A stretch of 64,000 nucleotides of DNA from CALBRZ01 sp964511065. GTDB lineage: Bacteria > Planctomycetota > Planctomycetia > Pirellulales > S012-138. The stretch is taken from assembly GCA_964511065.1 (NCBI GenBank), contig CAZEEG010000012.1, positions 5,408-69,407 on the forward strand, written 5' to 3'. Of this stretch, positions 35,225-42,988 are shown in pieces. The notes under the pieces are model-generated. The model worked only from the letters and a program-made list of their open reading frames with translations. It had not been told where the DNA came from and searched no databases. Made by a program: the position numbers and the translations under genes. Within the stretch, counting starts at the first letter, position 1. Every line of letters begins with the position of its first letter.

Positions 35225-35565
35225 GAACACGCGACCCTGTTGCCAACCGAGAACGTGTTCGCGGCGGGGCAACGCCAGTTACCCGCTGCACACGGCTTGC
35301 GAGAGCCGGTGGCATGGCGTGCGGCGAGCCAACGCGCGCTGCCTGCAGCACGCTGGTCGATGGAGAGCCGTGGCGCGAAATGCGGCAGGCAACCTCGCGG
35401 CCGCGGTACGGCGTGTCACATTGCAGGGGGCCGGTCGTAGACAACTGCAAATGCGTGGCGTAGGTTGCGGGAAGGTAGCGCCGCAAGCGGGCGGTGCTAC
35501 TGCGCTGGCGGTGCATCCGTGCCGGGCGGCGACTTCAACCTTTCACCTTCTGCGACCGGTTAGCC
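35225..35565. other. Intergenic stretch after parB
   Basis: No supportable gene is visible in these 341 bases. The downstream membrane-protein frame remains open back to 35494, but the first 24 residues of that extension are Arg/Cys-rich and were not accepted. Confidence 0.4.
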
Positions 35566-36372
35566 TTGGCCGTACTTGTCCAATTTGCGTTGCGGCTTGC
35601 CTTCGGCCTGGCGTTGTCGATGGCCCTGCTTTCGCCCCAGCAGGTCCGCAGCCGATTTTTCCAGGTCCACCTGTATGTGCTGCTAGGGCTGCACACGTTG
35701 GCCGCTGCGCTGGCTGGTTTGGCCCCGGAACAATTCCCGCTGTGGCCGCCGCTGGCCGGTGCCGTGCTGTGCTACGCGGCATCGGTGATGTGGCCACATC
35801 AAAATCCCCGCTGGGGGCGCGCCAGCCTGGTGGCGATTGCAGTGGTCTCGCTGGCCGCGGCCCTGTTGGCCGCCCCGCAGACCTCGCGGCCCGAGAGTAG
35901 CGCTCAGCCGCCTTCCCTTTTGCACCACGATGCCTTCCCCGCCACGGCGATCGAGTTGTTCGCCTGGCTCGACCCGCTCACCTCGGGCCTGCTGCTGGGG
36001 GCTGGCATGGCAGCCATGCTGCTGGGCCACTGGTATCTGAACGCCCCCGGCATGCGGCTCGAACCACTGCGCATGCTTATCGTGCTGACGGTGGCGGCCA
36101 CGCTGCTTCGGGCCATATTGTGCGCAACGGGCCTGTTATGGCAGATGGCGGTGCTTCCCCAGTTTCCGCCGACCGATGTCGCCTTGTTCCTGGCGCTGCG
36201 CTGGCTCGCGGGCCTGCTGGCTCCGCTGCTGCTGGCCTGGATGACCTGGCAAACGCTGAAGATTCCCAACACGCAAAGTGCCACCGGCATCCTTTACGTG
36301 GTGGTGATCGTGACCTTCATCGGCGAGCTGACCAGCCAATTGCTCTCGGCGTCTTACCCGCTGACTCTGTAA
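35566..36372 (+). CDS. Hypothetical multi-pass membrane protein
   Basis: This is a 268-residue integral membrane protein with about seven or eight hydrophobic helices (for example VLVQFALRLAFGLALSMALL, VLLGLHTLAAALAGLA, ASLVAIAVVSLAAALLAAP and YVVVIVTFIGELTSQLL). No catalytic or transport motif was recognised. The start is set at the TTG of LALAVLVQFALRL because the first membrane helix begins there and no ATG or GTG offers an alternative without cutting it. The frame itself is open from 35494. It is convergent with the coiled-coil gene, 30 bases apart. Function unknown. Confidence 0.7.
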   Translation: MAVLVQFALRLAFGLALSMALLSPQQVRSRFFQVHLYVLLGLHTLAAALAGLAPEQFPLWPPLAGAVLCYAASVMWPHQNPRWGRASLVAIAVVSLAAALLAAPQTSRPESSAQPPSLLHHDAFPATAIELFAWLDPLTSGLLLGAGMAAMLLGHWYLNAPGMRLEPLRMLIVLTVAATLLRAILCATGLLWQMAVLPQFPPTDVALFLALRWLAGLLAPLLLAWMTWQTLKIPNTQSATGILYVVVIVTFIGELTSQLLSASYPLTL

Positions 36373-36402
36373 GCGTCCTTCTGCCTGGAAAGCTCGCCGC
36401 GG

Positions 36403-37128
36403 TTAGTTGCGGGTGCCCGGTGAACGATCTTCGGGCAGGTAAATCAAGCGCCCGCAACTGCTGCAAAAGATGGCTTGCGACATATAAAGCTGGTTGAAAA
36501 CGTTGGGCGTGAGCTTGTGGAAGCACCCGCCGCACGATTCGTTTTCAACCTGGGCCAGTCCGTCGGACCCCATCGCCTTGATCACGCGATCGTACATGGC
36601 GCGGAAATCGGCTGGCAGTTTGGATTCGGTATCCTGGAGCTCGTTTTCCAGCCGGTCGATGGCCTGTTGCAGATCGGCGGCCTGCTCGGCCACGGTTTGC
36701 TCGATACGTTTGAGTTCGTCCCTGCTCTTTTCGACTTTCTGGCGGGCCTCGCCCACGGCCACCTGCAGTTCGTCGATGTTGCCGAGCGCTTCGAGAATTT
36801 CGTCTTCTAACACGCTCTTGGCCATTTCATCGGCCGCGATTTGTTCGAGCAGGGCCTGATACTCGCGGTTGGAACTGGCCTCGTTTAACTTTCGCTTGAG
36901 GTCCTGCATCTTGTTTTCGCAGGTCTTCAACTGCAATTGCTTCTGGTCGGCCGCCACTTGGGCCGCCCGCGTGTTAGCAATGCACTGCTCAAGCTCCTGT
37001 TCGGCCCGGGCGACGTTGGCCGTGTGCGCCTTGATCTGCTTGGGCCCGCGTGCCTTTCGTTCCTGCAAGTCGCTCAATTGCTGATGGATTCGATGCAGGG
37101 TACGAAGCACATCGGCAGTTACTGACAT
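36403..37128 (-). CDS. Coiled-coil C4 zinc-ribbon protein (CT398/Rv2229c-like)
   Basis: This 241-residue protein has a long charged coiled coil (about residues 5-180, e.g. QEL/KQLQLKTCENKMQDLKRK and EKSRDELKRIEQTVAEQ). A C-terminal four-Cys zinc ribbon follows (SCGGCFHKL, then IFCSSCGRLIYLP). This is the widespread zf-RING_7/CT398 family, members of which were linked to secretion or RNase H-neighbour functions in other bacteria, but with no settled role. The open frame extends to 37173. The ATG at 37128 (MSVTADVLRTLHRIH) gives the usual N-terminus. It is predicted to be cytoplasmic. Confidence 0.85.
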   Translation of the reverse strand: MSVTADVLRTLHRIHQQLSDLQERKARGPKQIKAHTANVARAEQELEQCIANTRAAQVAADQKQLQLKTCENKMQDLKRKLNEASSNREYQALLEQIAADEMAKSVLEDEILEALGNIDELQVAVGEARQKVEKSRDELKRIEQTVAEQAADLQQAIDRLENELQDTESKLPADFRAMYDRVIKAMGSDGLAQVENESCGGCFHKLTPNVFNQLYMSQAIFCSSCGRLIYLPEDRSPGTRN

Positions 37129-37965
37129 CGGATCGCTCGCTGGGAACAGTGTCGGATTGAAACCATCGGCCACTCAGGTTGGAGTACGTTGAATCGGGCT
37201 CGTGTTTGTCCGCGTAATGCGGTGGCTCGGCGTGAAAGGAAACACGGGCTGTTCCGCTGCCCGCGAAAGCACATAGAGGGGGGGCCGATTTGTCCGCCAC
37301 CATAGAGCAATGCCGCCTGCGTCGCCGCACTGCGGCTCTCGACCTAGATGGGGCTCTCATGGGAGATTGGCCCCCGAGCGGCGCTTCCACACCAATTCCA
37401 TCATACCAATCGAGAACCGAGCCGTGCAGTGCAACTCTGGCAGGAGAACCTCAGAGATTGGCAGCACCGTTTCAGCTCTGCCTGGCCGCTCGTGCCACGA
37501 CCACCGCGGCACCCAAAATCGAATCGCGGGCTTGAAACAAGCGCTTGGTTTACAGTCGCCCAGGTTGGCCTGCCTTGGCATATGGAAGGACAAGGCAGCG
37601 GGGGCACTTCAGGGCACGGCCGCGCGCCAGCAGCGGTAGCATTCCCTGCACCGCAGGTGGCTTGTTAGCGTGGGCCGATATGGCGACCCCCTTCAGCCTC
37701 GGGCATCGGGCACAAAGCCCAGGCAATTGGGCCTGGGCCGCGGGCAACACGCCAATAGCCGGTACACCAGGCGGTTGGGCGCTGGAAGCGCGCAAGCCTA
37801 CCGTGGATAAGCAGATGGTAAAAACAATGCAGCCCAGGGCGCAGCCTTAAGCGGCGGCGGAACCCCGCTTCCGCCGCGAACAGGGTGTGTCGGCAAGCGA
37901 CAAGGCGGTGGGCTGCCAACCAAGAAAGCCCAGGCGAGGCTGTATTGCCTCGGCCGGCAGGACGG
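37129..37965. other. Long intergenic stretch
   Basis: About 840 bases without a supportable protein gene or recognised RNA. RNase P RNA, tmRNA and tRNA hallmarks were looked for and not seen. A hairpin at its right end (37935-37952) probably belongs to the small basic-peptide gene. Confidence 0.4.
37935..37952 (-). terminator. Hairpin after the small basic-peptide gene
   Basis: CGAGGC (37935-37940) and GCCTCG (37947-37952) pair around a TGTATT loop. Read on the minus strand it lies 13 bases after the peptide gene's stop and is followed by a CTTTCTT stretch. It is a weak but well-placed terminator candidate. Confidence 0.4.
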
Positions 37966-38055
37966 CTATTTCTTGCGATGACGAATCCGCGAGCGCATGC
38001 GACGCTTCTTGCGGCCGATCTTTCGCCGTCCTTTCCCCGTTTTCTTCGTTCCCAC
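37966..38055 (-). CDS. 29-residue highly basic peptide, ribosomal-protein-like
   Basis: This very short gene starts at a GTG (38053-38055) and encodes 29 residues, of which about 20 are Lys, Arg or His, ending KKRRMRSRIRHRKK. A perfect AGGAG Shine-Dalgarno sequence (38064-38068) lies 8 bases upstream, which is stronger than at most genes in the window. The composition resembles tiny ribosome-associated proteins (bacterial THX, or the AURKAIP1/COX24-type KKRRxRxxKHRK peptides). No firm family call is made. It should bind RNA, most likely rRNA, by inference from charge. A weak hairpin follows the stop. It is isolated between two large gaps. Confidence 0.6.
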   Translation of the reverse strand: MGTKKTGKGRRKIGRKKRRMRSRIRHRKK

Positions 38056-38418
38056 GCAGCAGGCTCCTGATAGGTCAAAATACCAATGAGAATTTAGCGC
38101 AAACCATTAGCGTAGCAAGGTGAAGCGAAAAGACAAGGGCGAGTGAGCTCGTTGCGCGTGTTCCCGGTGGTCCCTGCTGGACACTTCCGGTGGGCGATGC
38201 GGCTCTCGTAGCGATTGGTCGGAAACCAAGATTTTCTTGCATCCAGGGGGCCAATCCATTTATGCTGCGCCCGGTGGTCAAAAAGTGGCACCCAGTTTGC
38301 GCCCGAATCCCTTCGTCGAAATGGCCCCCTTAAGAAGGCGCATTGGCGAGGGCGTTTGGTTGATGCCGCAATCCACAGGTTGCCGGGCCTATCCCGCCGG
38401 CATAGGGAACCCCCTTCC
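38056..38418. other. Intergenic stretch between divergent genes
   Basis: These 363 bases separate the basic-peptide gene from the thioredoxin-like gene. The local AT-rich patch near 38080-38100 would suit a promoter for the peptide gene on the minus strand. No gene is supported. Confidence 0.4.
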
Positions 38419-38985
38419 ATGCACACGCGAATCGTTTTGCTGCTGGCAGCGATGCTGATCTTGCCGGTGGCCCAGCGGCCCATCGCCGCCGCGGCTCCCC
38501 AGGCGATCGGGTGCGCCCCGGGTGCCGAGGTTCCCGCCTTCTACGTGCGCGAAGTCACCAGCCGGAGGCCCCACCTGGCCACGTGTCTGGTTTGCCGGTA
38601 TGGCTCCCGGCCGGTCGTGCTGTTGTGCGTGCGCACGCTCAACGACCAGGTCGGCGAGTTGATCGAGCGCGTGGACCGGGCCGTGGATGCTGGCCGCGGC
38701 GTGGGCTTGCGGGGGTTTGCCGTGTTTACCCACGGCGAAAATGCCCAGTTGCAACCTCAACTGGCCACGCTCGCCCGGCAGCGCAAGACGTCGCTGCCGC
38801 TGGTGCTGCCGGTCGAACGCGGCGGCCCCAGTTCCATGCAACTTCCGGGGGATGCCGCGGTCACCGTGCTGCTGTATCGCGACAAGGTGGTGACCGCGCG
38901 GTATGTCTTCGCCCCCGGCGAGTTGAACGAGATGCACATCGACCAGGTGGTCGCCGCCATCCAGGCCCTGCCTGAACACCACTAA
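38419..38985 (+). CDS. Secreted thioredoxin-fold-like protein
   Basis: This 188-residue protein begins with a clear Sec signal (IVLLLAAMLILPVAQRPIAAA). The mature part has GAEVPAFYVREVTS, then a CLVCRYGSRPVVLLC stretch, a GLRGFAVFTHGEN strand and a PGELNEMHIDQVVAAIQALP end. The strand-helix order and the Cys-rich first turn suggest a peroxiredoxin/TlpA-like thioredoxin fold in the periplasm. The CxxC is present as CLVC, but it is not in the classical WCxxC context, so redox activity is uncertain. Similar exported proteins are common in planctomycetes. Start ATG at 38419 directly precedes the signal peptide. Confidence 0.65.
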   Translation: MHTRIVLLLAAMLILPVAQRPIAAAAPQAIGCAPGAEVPAFYVREVTSRRPHLATCLVCRYGSRPVVLLCVRTLNDQVGELIERVDRAVDAGRGVGLRGFAVFTHGENAQLQPQLATLARQRKTSLPLVLPVERGGPSSMQLPGDAAVTVLLYRDKVVTARYVFAPGELNEMHIDQVVAAIQALPEHH

Positions 38986-39269
38986 CGGCCACGCGGCGGT
39001 AACAAGCCGCGCGTGTCGCTTCACTGCGCAATTGGCTTTCCTGCGCCTTGCAGGCGGGTGTCACCGCGTGGCCGCGGTACCCGGCCTGCTGGCTCTTGGT
39101 TCACCGCTGACCGCGCGGGCGCAATTGGACGGCAGCGCGCAGCGCCCTAGAATGGCAGATGTGCCGCGCCGGGGCATTGCGCAGATTGCCAGGGGGCGAG
39201 TGTCGCCGCAGCCAACACCTGCCGGCCTGTGTTCCCCCTGGCAGCATCCACGCCCAAGGAGGAGGAATC

Positions 39270-41729
39270 GTGAAGCCGTACGACATTTGCCGTGGTGGGC
39301 GCAGGGCGAGGGCATCGCTTTGGGCGGTTCCCATCGCGGTGACCCTGTGCCTGGCGGTGTTGCTCGGTGTACTGGCACCTGTGCCCGCCGCTGCCCAGGA
39401 TGCTGCCCCCGGCGAACTCGATGCCCAGGAAGTGAATCGGGCAATCGACCAGGCCATCCGATTTCTCAAGCGCGAGCAGCGCAGGGATGGATCGTGGCCG
39501 CCGCCCTCGGTCCTGGCCGGATACACCATCAGCCCGCTCTGCACCCTGGCGCTGTTGAACGCCGGCGTGGATGCGTCGGACGAACACATCGCCCGGGCCT
39601 TGGACCACCTGCGCAAGCAGGATTACCGGCACAATTACGAAGTTTCGCTGCAATTGATGGCGTTGTGCGCGGGCGAACCGGAGAAGGACCTGCTGCTCAT
39701 CAACCGCCTGGCAACGAGGCTGGTCAACCAGCAGATCAAGTCGGGAGTCAACCGCGGGTCGTGGGGTTACGGCGGTGCATCCGGCAGCAGCGGCGACCCC
39801 TCCAATGCGCAGTTCGCCCTGCTGGCACTGTACGAAGCCGACCGTATCTTCGAACGCTACAACACGGCATCGCCCATCCCTCGCACTACCTGGGAATGGT
39901 CGCTGGAATATTGGGAGGACCTTCAAAACCCGGTCAACGGCGGCTGGTCCTACGTACGTGGTGCCTCGCCCACCGGCAGTATGACGTGCGCGGGCATTGC
40001 CTCGGTCATCATGGCCCGCGAGCGGTTGCATCTCACCTCCAGCCGGATTCAGAACGACCAGGTGTTGTGCTGCGGCAATGTCGAGCGCGAAGACCACGTC
40101 GCCCGCGGCCTGCAATGGCTGGGCAACAACTTCTCGGCCTCGACCAACCCGGGTGACCGCAATCGTTGGTGGTTGTACTACATGTATGCCCTGGAGCGCG
40201 TGGGGCGGCTTTCGCACGAACGGATGATTGGTGGGCACGACTGGTATCGGGCCGGCACCGCCGAACTGCTGAAGCACCAGGATAAAATCTCCGGTTCCTG
40301 GCGGGGCATCGGCGTGCACGAATCGGACGAATCGGTCGCCACCAGCTTCGCGCTGTTGTTCCTGGCCAAGGGCCGGCGGCCCACGTTGTTGGCCAAGCTC
40401 CAGTACGGCGAGCGGGGCGATACCAAGTGGAACCGCCACCCGAGCGATACCATCAATCTCACCCGGTACGTCGAAACCCGCTGGAAACGTGATCTCTCCT
40501 GGCATGTGGTGCGGGCAGAACGAGCCACGGTCGATGATCTGCTCCAGGCGCCCGTCCTGTACATCAGCGGCAGCGGCGATCTGGCCGAGTTGATGCGGCC
40601 CGAACTCGAAGAAGTATTGCGCGAATACGTGAGCCGCGGCGGGTTCATCTTCGCCGAAGGCTGTTGCGACCCGGGCAGCCAGTTCGATGCCGACTTCCGC
40701 GCGTTGATGGCCCGGCTATTCCCGGACAATCCGCTACAGCAACTGGGCCCCGAGCACGAGGTCTGGTTCTTCGAGGAAATTCCGCCGCTGAAGTCGATGT
40801 ACGCTGGCCAGCTTTACGGTGTCAACGTGGGCTGCCGCACCAGCGTGATCTACTGCCAGCATCCCCGGAGCGGCGCCCAATCGCTTTCGTGCTACTGGGA
40901 ACTGGGCGACGTGCGGGGCCGCAAGGACGTTCCCAAGCAGGTGAAGGACGAAGTCGATACGGCGCTGGCGATCGGCATCAACGTGCTGGCCTATGCCACG
41001 GGTCGCCAGGTGCGCTACAAGTATGAAATTCCGGCCCGGTCGGAACCGGCCGATGTGGCTTCGGCCGTGGACCGGGCCAAGGTCATCATCGGCAAGGTGC
41101 AGCACGAGGGCGGTTGGAACGCGGCGCCCGGCGCCTTGCCGGCCTTGCAACGCGAACTGAGCCGTCGCTTCGGCATGCTGGTGCCCACCGACCAGCGCGA
41201 GGTGGATCTGCTTCAGCCCGGCGGCAAGCTGTTCGACCACCACATGGTGTTTCTGCACGGCCGGAACGAGTTCTCGTTTACCGATGAGCAGCGGGCGCAA
41301 TTGCGGTTGTTCGTGGAAGAGCGGGGCGGCTTGATCCTGGCCGATGCCGTGTGCGCCAGCGAGGCTTTCACCCGCAGCTTCCGCCGCGAAATGGGGCTGA
41401 TCTTCCCCAGCCGTAAACTGATATCCATCCCTCACAACGACCCGATCTATACGACTCAGTACGGCGGTTTCGACCTCAGCAGCGTGGAGCGCGTGCAACC
41501 CTCCCAGGCCCAAGCCCAGGCCAATCGGCCGGTGCGGGCCGACATTCGCCAGGTGAAGCCGGAACTGGAAGCGATCGTGATGGATGATGGGCGTTACGGC
41601 GTGGTCTTCTCGCCGTACGACCTGAGCTGCGCCCTGGAAAGCAAGGAGAACTACCAGTGTCGCGGCTATACGCGCGAATCGGCCGCGCGGATCGCCATCA
41701 ACGTGGTGCTGTACTCGCTGCACGAGTAA
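39270..41729 (+). CDS. Exported toroid-fold protein with two DUF4159 modules
   Basis: This 819-residue protein has a Sec signal (VTLCLAVLLGVLAPVPAAAQ). An alpha/alpha-toroid domain of prenyltransferase/squalene-cyclase repeat type follows (about residues 55-370; AIRFLKREQRRDGSWPPPS, NRGSWGYGGASG, NPVNGGWSYVRG). Two DUF4159-like modules come next (about 390-600 and 625-800), each with the pattern VLYISGSG/MVFLHGRNEF, a G-G-F/L-I-L-A-D/E turn (GGFIFAEGCCDPGS, GGLILADAVCAS), and a Phe-rich LF/FPS segment. The DxDD or DCTAE catalytic motif of squalene cyclases is not seen, so the toroid is probably not a cyclase. The start is GTG with AAGGAGGAGG just upstream, the strongest ribosome site in the window. 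Confidence 0.83.
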   Translation: MKPYDICRGGRRARASLWAVPIAVTLCLAVLLGVLAPVPAAAQDAAPGELDAQEVNRAIDQAIRFLKREQRRDGSWPPPSVLAGYTISPLCTLALLNAGVDASDEHIARALDHLRKQDYRHNYEVSLQLMALCAGEPEKDLLLINRLATRLVNQQIKSGVNRGSWGYGGASGSSGDPSNAQFALLALYEADRIFERYNTASPIPRTTWEWSLEYWEDLQNPVNGGWSYVRGASPTGSMTCAGIASVIMARERLHLTSSRIQNDQVLCCGNVEREDHVARGLQWLGNNFSASTNPGDRNRWWLYYMYALERVGRLSHERMIGGHDWYRAGTAELLKHQDKISGSWRGIGVHESDESVATSFALLFLAKGRRPTLLAKLQYGERGDTKWNRHPSDTINLTRYVETRWKRDLSWHVVRAERATVDDLLQAPVLYISGSGDLAELMRPELEEVLREYVSRGGFIFAEGCCDPGSQFDADFRALMARLFPDNPLQQLGPEHEVWFFEEIPPLKSMYAGQLYGVNVGCRTSVIYCQHPRSGAQSLSCYWELGDVRGRKDVPKQVKDEVDTALAIGINVLAYATGRQVRYKYEIPARSEPADVASAVDRAKVIIGKVQHEGGWNAAPGALPALQRELSRRFGMLVPTDQREVDLLQPGGKLFDHHMVFLHGRNEFSFTDEQRAQLRLFVEERGGLILADAVCASEAFTRSFRREMGLIFPSRKLISIPHNDPIYTTQYGGFDLSSVERVQPSQAQAQANRPVRADIRQVKPELEAIVMDDGRYGVVFSPYDLSCALESKENYQCRGYTRESAARIAINVVLYSLHE

Positions 41730-41746
41730 GGCGCGGGCCGCCACGC

Positions 41747-42664
41747 CTAGGCCAGCAGCTTGTTCAGACGGCGGCGCAGGCGGTCGCGGCGTTCATCCGA
41801 CCACCAGCGAAAGAAGCGGCTCACGCTCCGCCGCAGTTGCTTTCTTTCCCAGGCAATTTCGGCCTCGATCAGCGCGGCCAGTTGGTCGCGCTGGGGGCTG
41901 GCTGCGCCCGCCTTGTACTCGGCCAGCCACGCTTGAAACCGGAGCATGGCGGCATGGTGATCGTTCAATTCGCCCAGCCGCTGTTGTAGGCTACGGATTT
42001 GCTTGATGGTCCTGGCAAGCGGATCGGCCGGCCAGGCGGCGGCCATCAGGTCCAAAGCGTAACGCAGATGCTTGGTGGCGATGCGAAAGCGATGAAGCCG
42101 CTCGATGCTCACCCGCCGGCCTTTGCGGGGCGCCTTGGCGAAAAATCCCTTGATGATGGGCCGCAGCCATCTCACCGCGGCATCGTGCAACGCCGGCTCC
42201 GGCTCCTCGCCCCGCCAGCGGAGACGCTCCAGCAGTTCGTATCCCTGCAGGGCCAGGCTGCCATCGGCCGTGGCTCGCCACGCGTCGATCAACGCCCCTT
42301 GAGCCTGCGCGCGCCGAAGGGTTAGCTGCCGTACCAGCGGGAGCAGGCCCGGCTCGTTCTCCGCCCGGGCGGTGAGACGTTCCAGCAGCACGTCCAGGTC
42401 GCGGGCTTCACCGGCGGCCCGGCGGATCGACTTGAGTCTGTCCTTTAGCCGCCGCGCGCGTTTCTTGGGCAGCAGTTCACGGAAGAGTTTGAGGGCCGCA
42501 CCGGCTTTGCGCGTGGAAACGCGAAGTTGATGCACGTATTCGATGTCGGCCTCGGGGGACTGCGCAGCCTTGGGTAGCCAGGTGGCGATGGCTTCGAGCC
42601 GAGGCATCAACGCGTCGTGCGCGCCGACCGAGACAGGAATGGGATGGTTTTGGCGGCCACTCAC
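41747..42664 (-). CDS. CHAD-domain protein
   Basis: This 305-residue helical protein belongs to the CHAD family, whose conserved histidines and basic helices bind inorganic polyphosphate. The hallmark VHQLRVSTRKAGAALKLF near the N-terminus and the second HRFRIATKHLRYALDLM in the middle mark the two halves. Both are strongly basic and carry conserved His/Arg residues. No CYTH domain is fused and none is adjacent. The frame stays open to 42874, but the upstream part is Pro/Cys/Trp-rich and unlike CHAD. The GTG at 42664 (VSGRQNHPIPVSVG) is preferred. It probably localises with polyphosphate granules. Confidence 0.85.
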   Translation of the reverse strand: MSGRQNHPIPVSVGAHDALMPRLEAIATWLPKAAQSPEADIEYVHQLRVSTRKAGAALKLFRELLPKKRARRLKDRLKSIRRAAGEARDLDVLLERLTARAENEPGLLPLVRQLTLRRAQAQGALIDAWRATADGSLALQGYELLERLRWRGEEPEPALHDAAVRWLRPIIKGFFAKAPRKGRRVSIERLHRFRIATKHLRYALDLMAAAWPADPLARTIKQIRSLQQRLGELNDHHAAMLRFQAWLAEYKAGAASPQRDQLAALIEAEIAWERKQLRRSVSRFFRWWSDERRDRLRRRLNKLLA

Positions 42665-42988
42665 TTGCCAACTCGCTACGACCCACGAAGATAGGCCCCG
42701 CCGCGCGATTTGTGCCGGCGGCCGGCGTTGCTGTCCGCGGCGGTGCAAAAAGTCCGCAACTTCCGTGAACCAGGCAGCGGCCGTACCGCAAGAGTGCTGG
42801 CGGCAGGCTGCCCGCAGCGGTACGACGCTGACAAGGCGGGTCCGGCAAGCAGCGTCGGGATTCCCTGGGACCATGCGGCTGGTACTATGCGAGACTAACG
42901 AGGCTGCCGCCCCGGCCGCAACAAGCTTCGCGGTTTCTTCACCAGTCCTTCACAATCGACCACTCCCGATGGCATCTCGAGGCACCCC
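42665..42988. other. Intergenic stretch between divergent genes
   Basis: These 324 bases lie between the CHAD gene and the NhaC-type antiporter gene, which diverge. No further gene is supported. If the CHAD protein starts further upstream than drawn, its coding region would cover most of this stretch. Confidence 0.35.

Noticed and set aside
33857..35272. 471-residue minus-strand frame opposite parB
   Set aside because: It covers parB, whose motifs are complete. The translation has no recognisable domain and is biased toward Gly/Arg/Leu.
37129..38418. Possible structured RNA (RNase P, tmRNA) in the large gaps
   Set aside because: The conserved core sequences of these RNAs were not found by eye on either strand.
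39147..40505. 452-residue minus-strand frame opposite the toroid/DUF4159 gene
   Set aside because: Shadow frame without domain features; the plus-strand gene has a signal peptide and a strong ribosome site.
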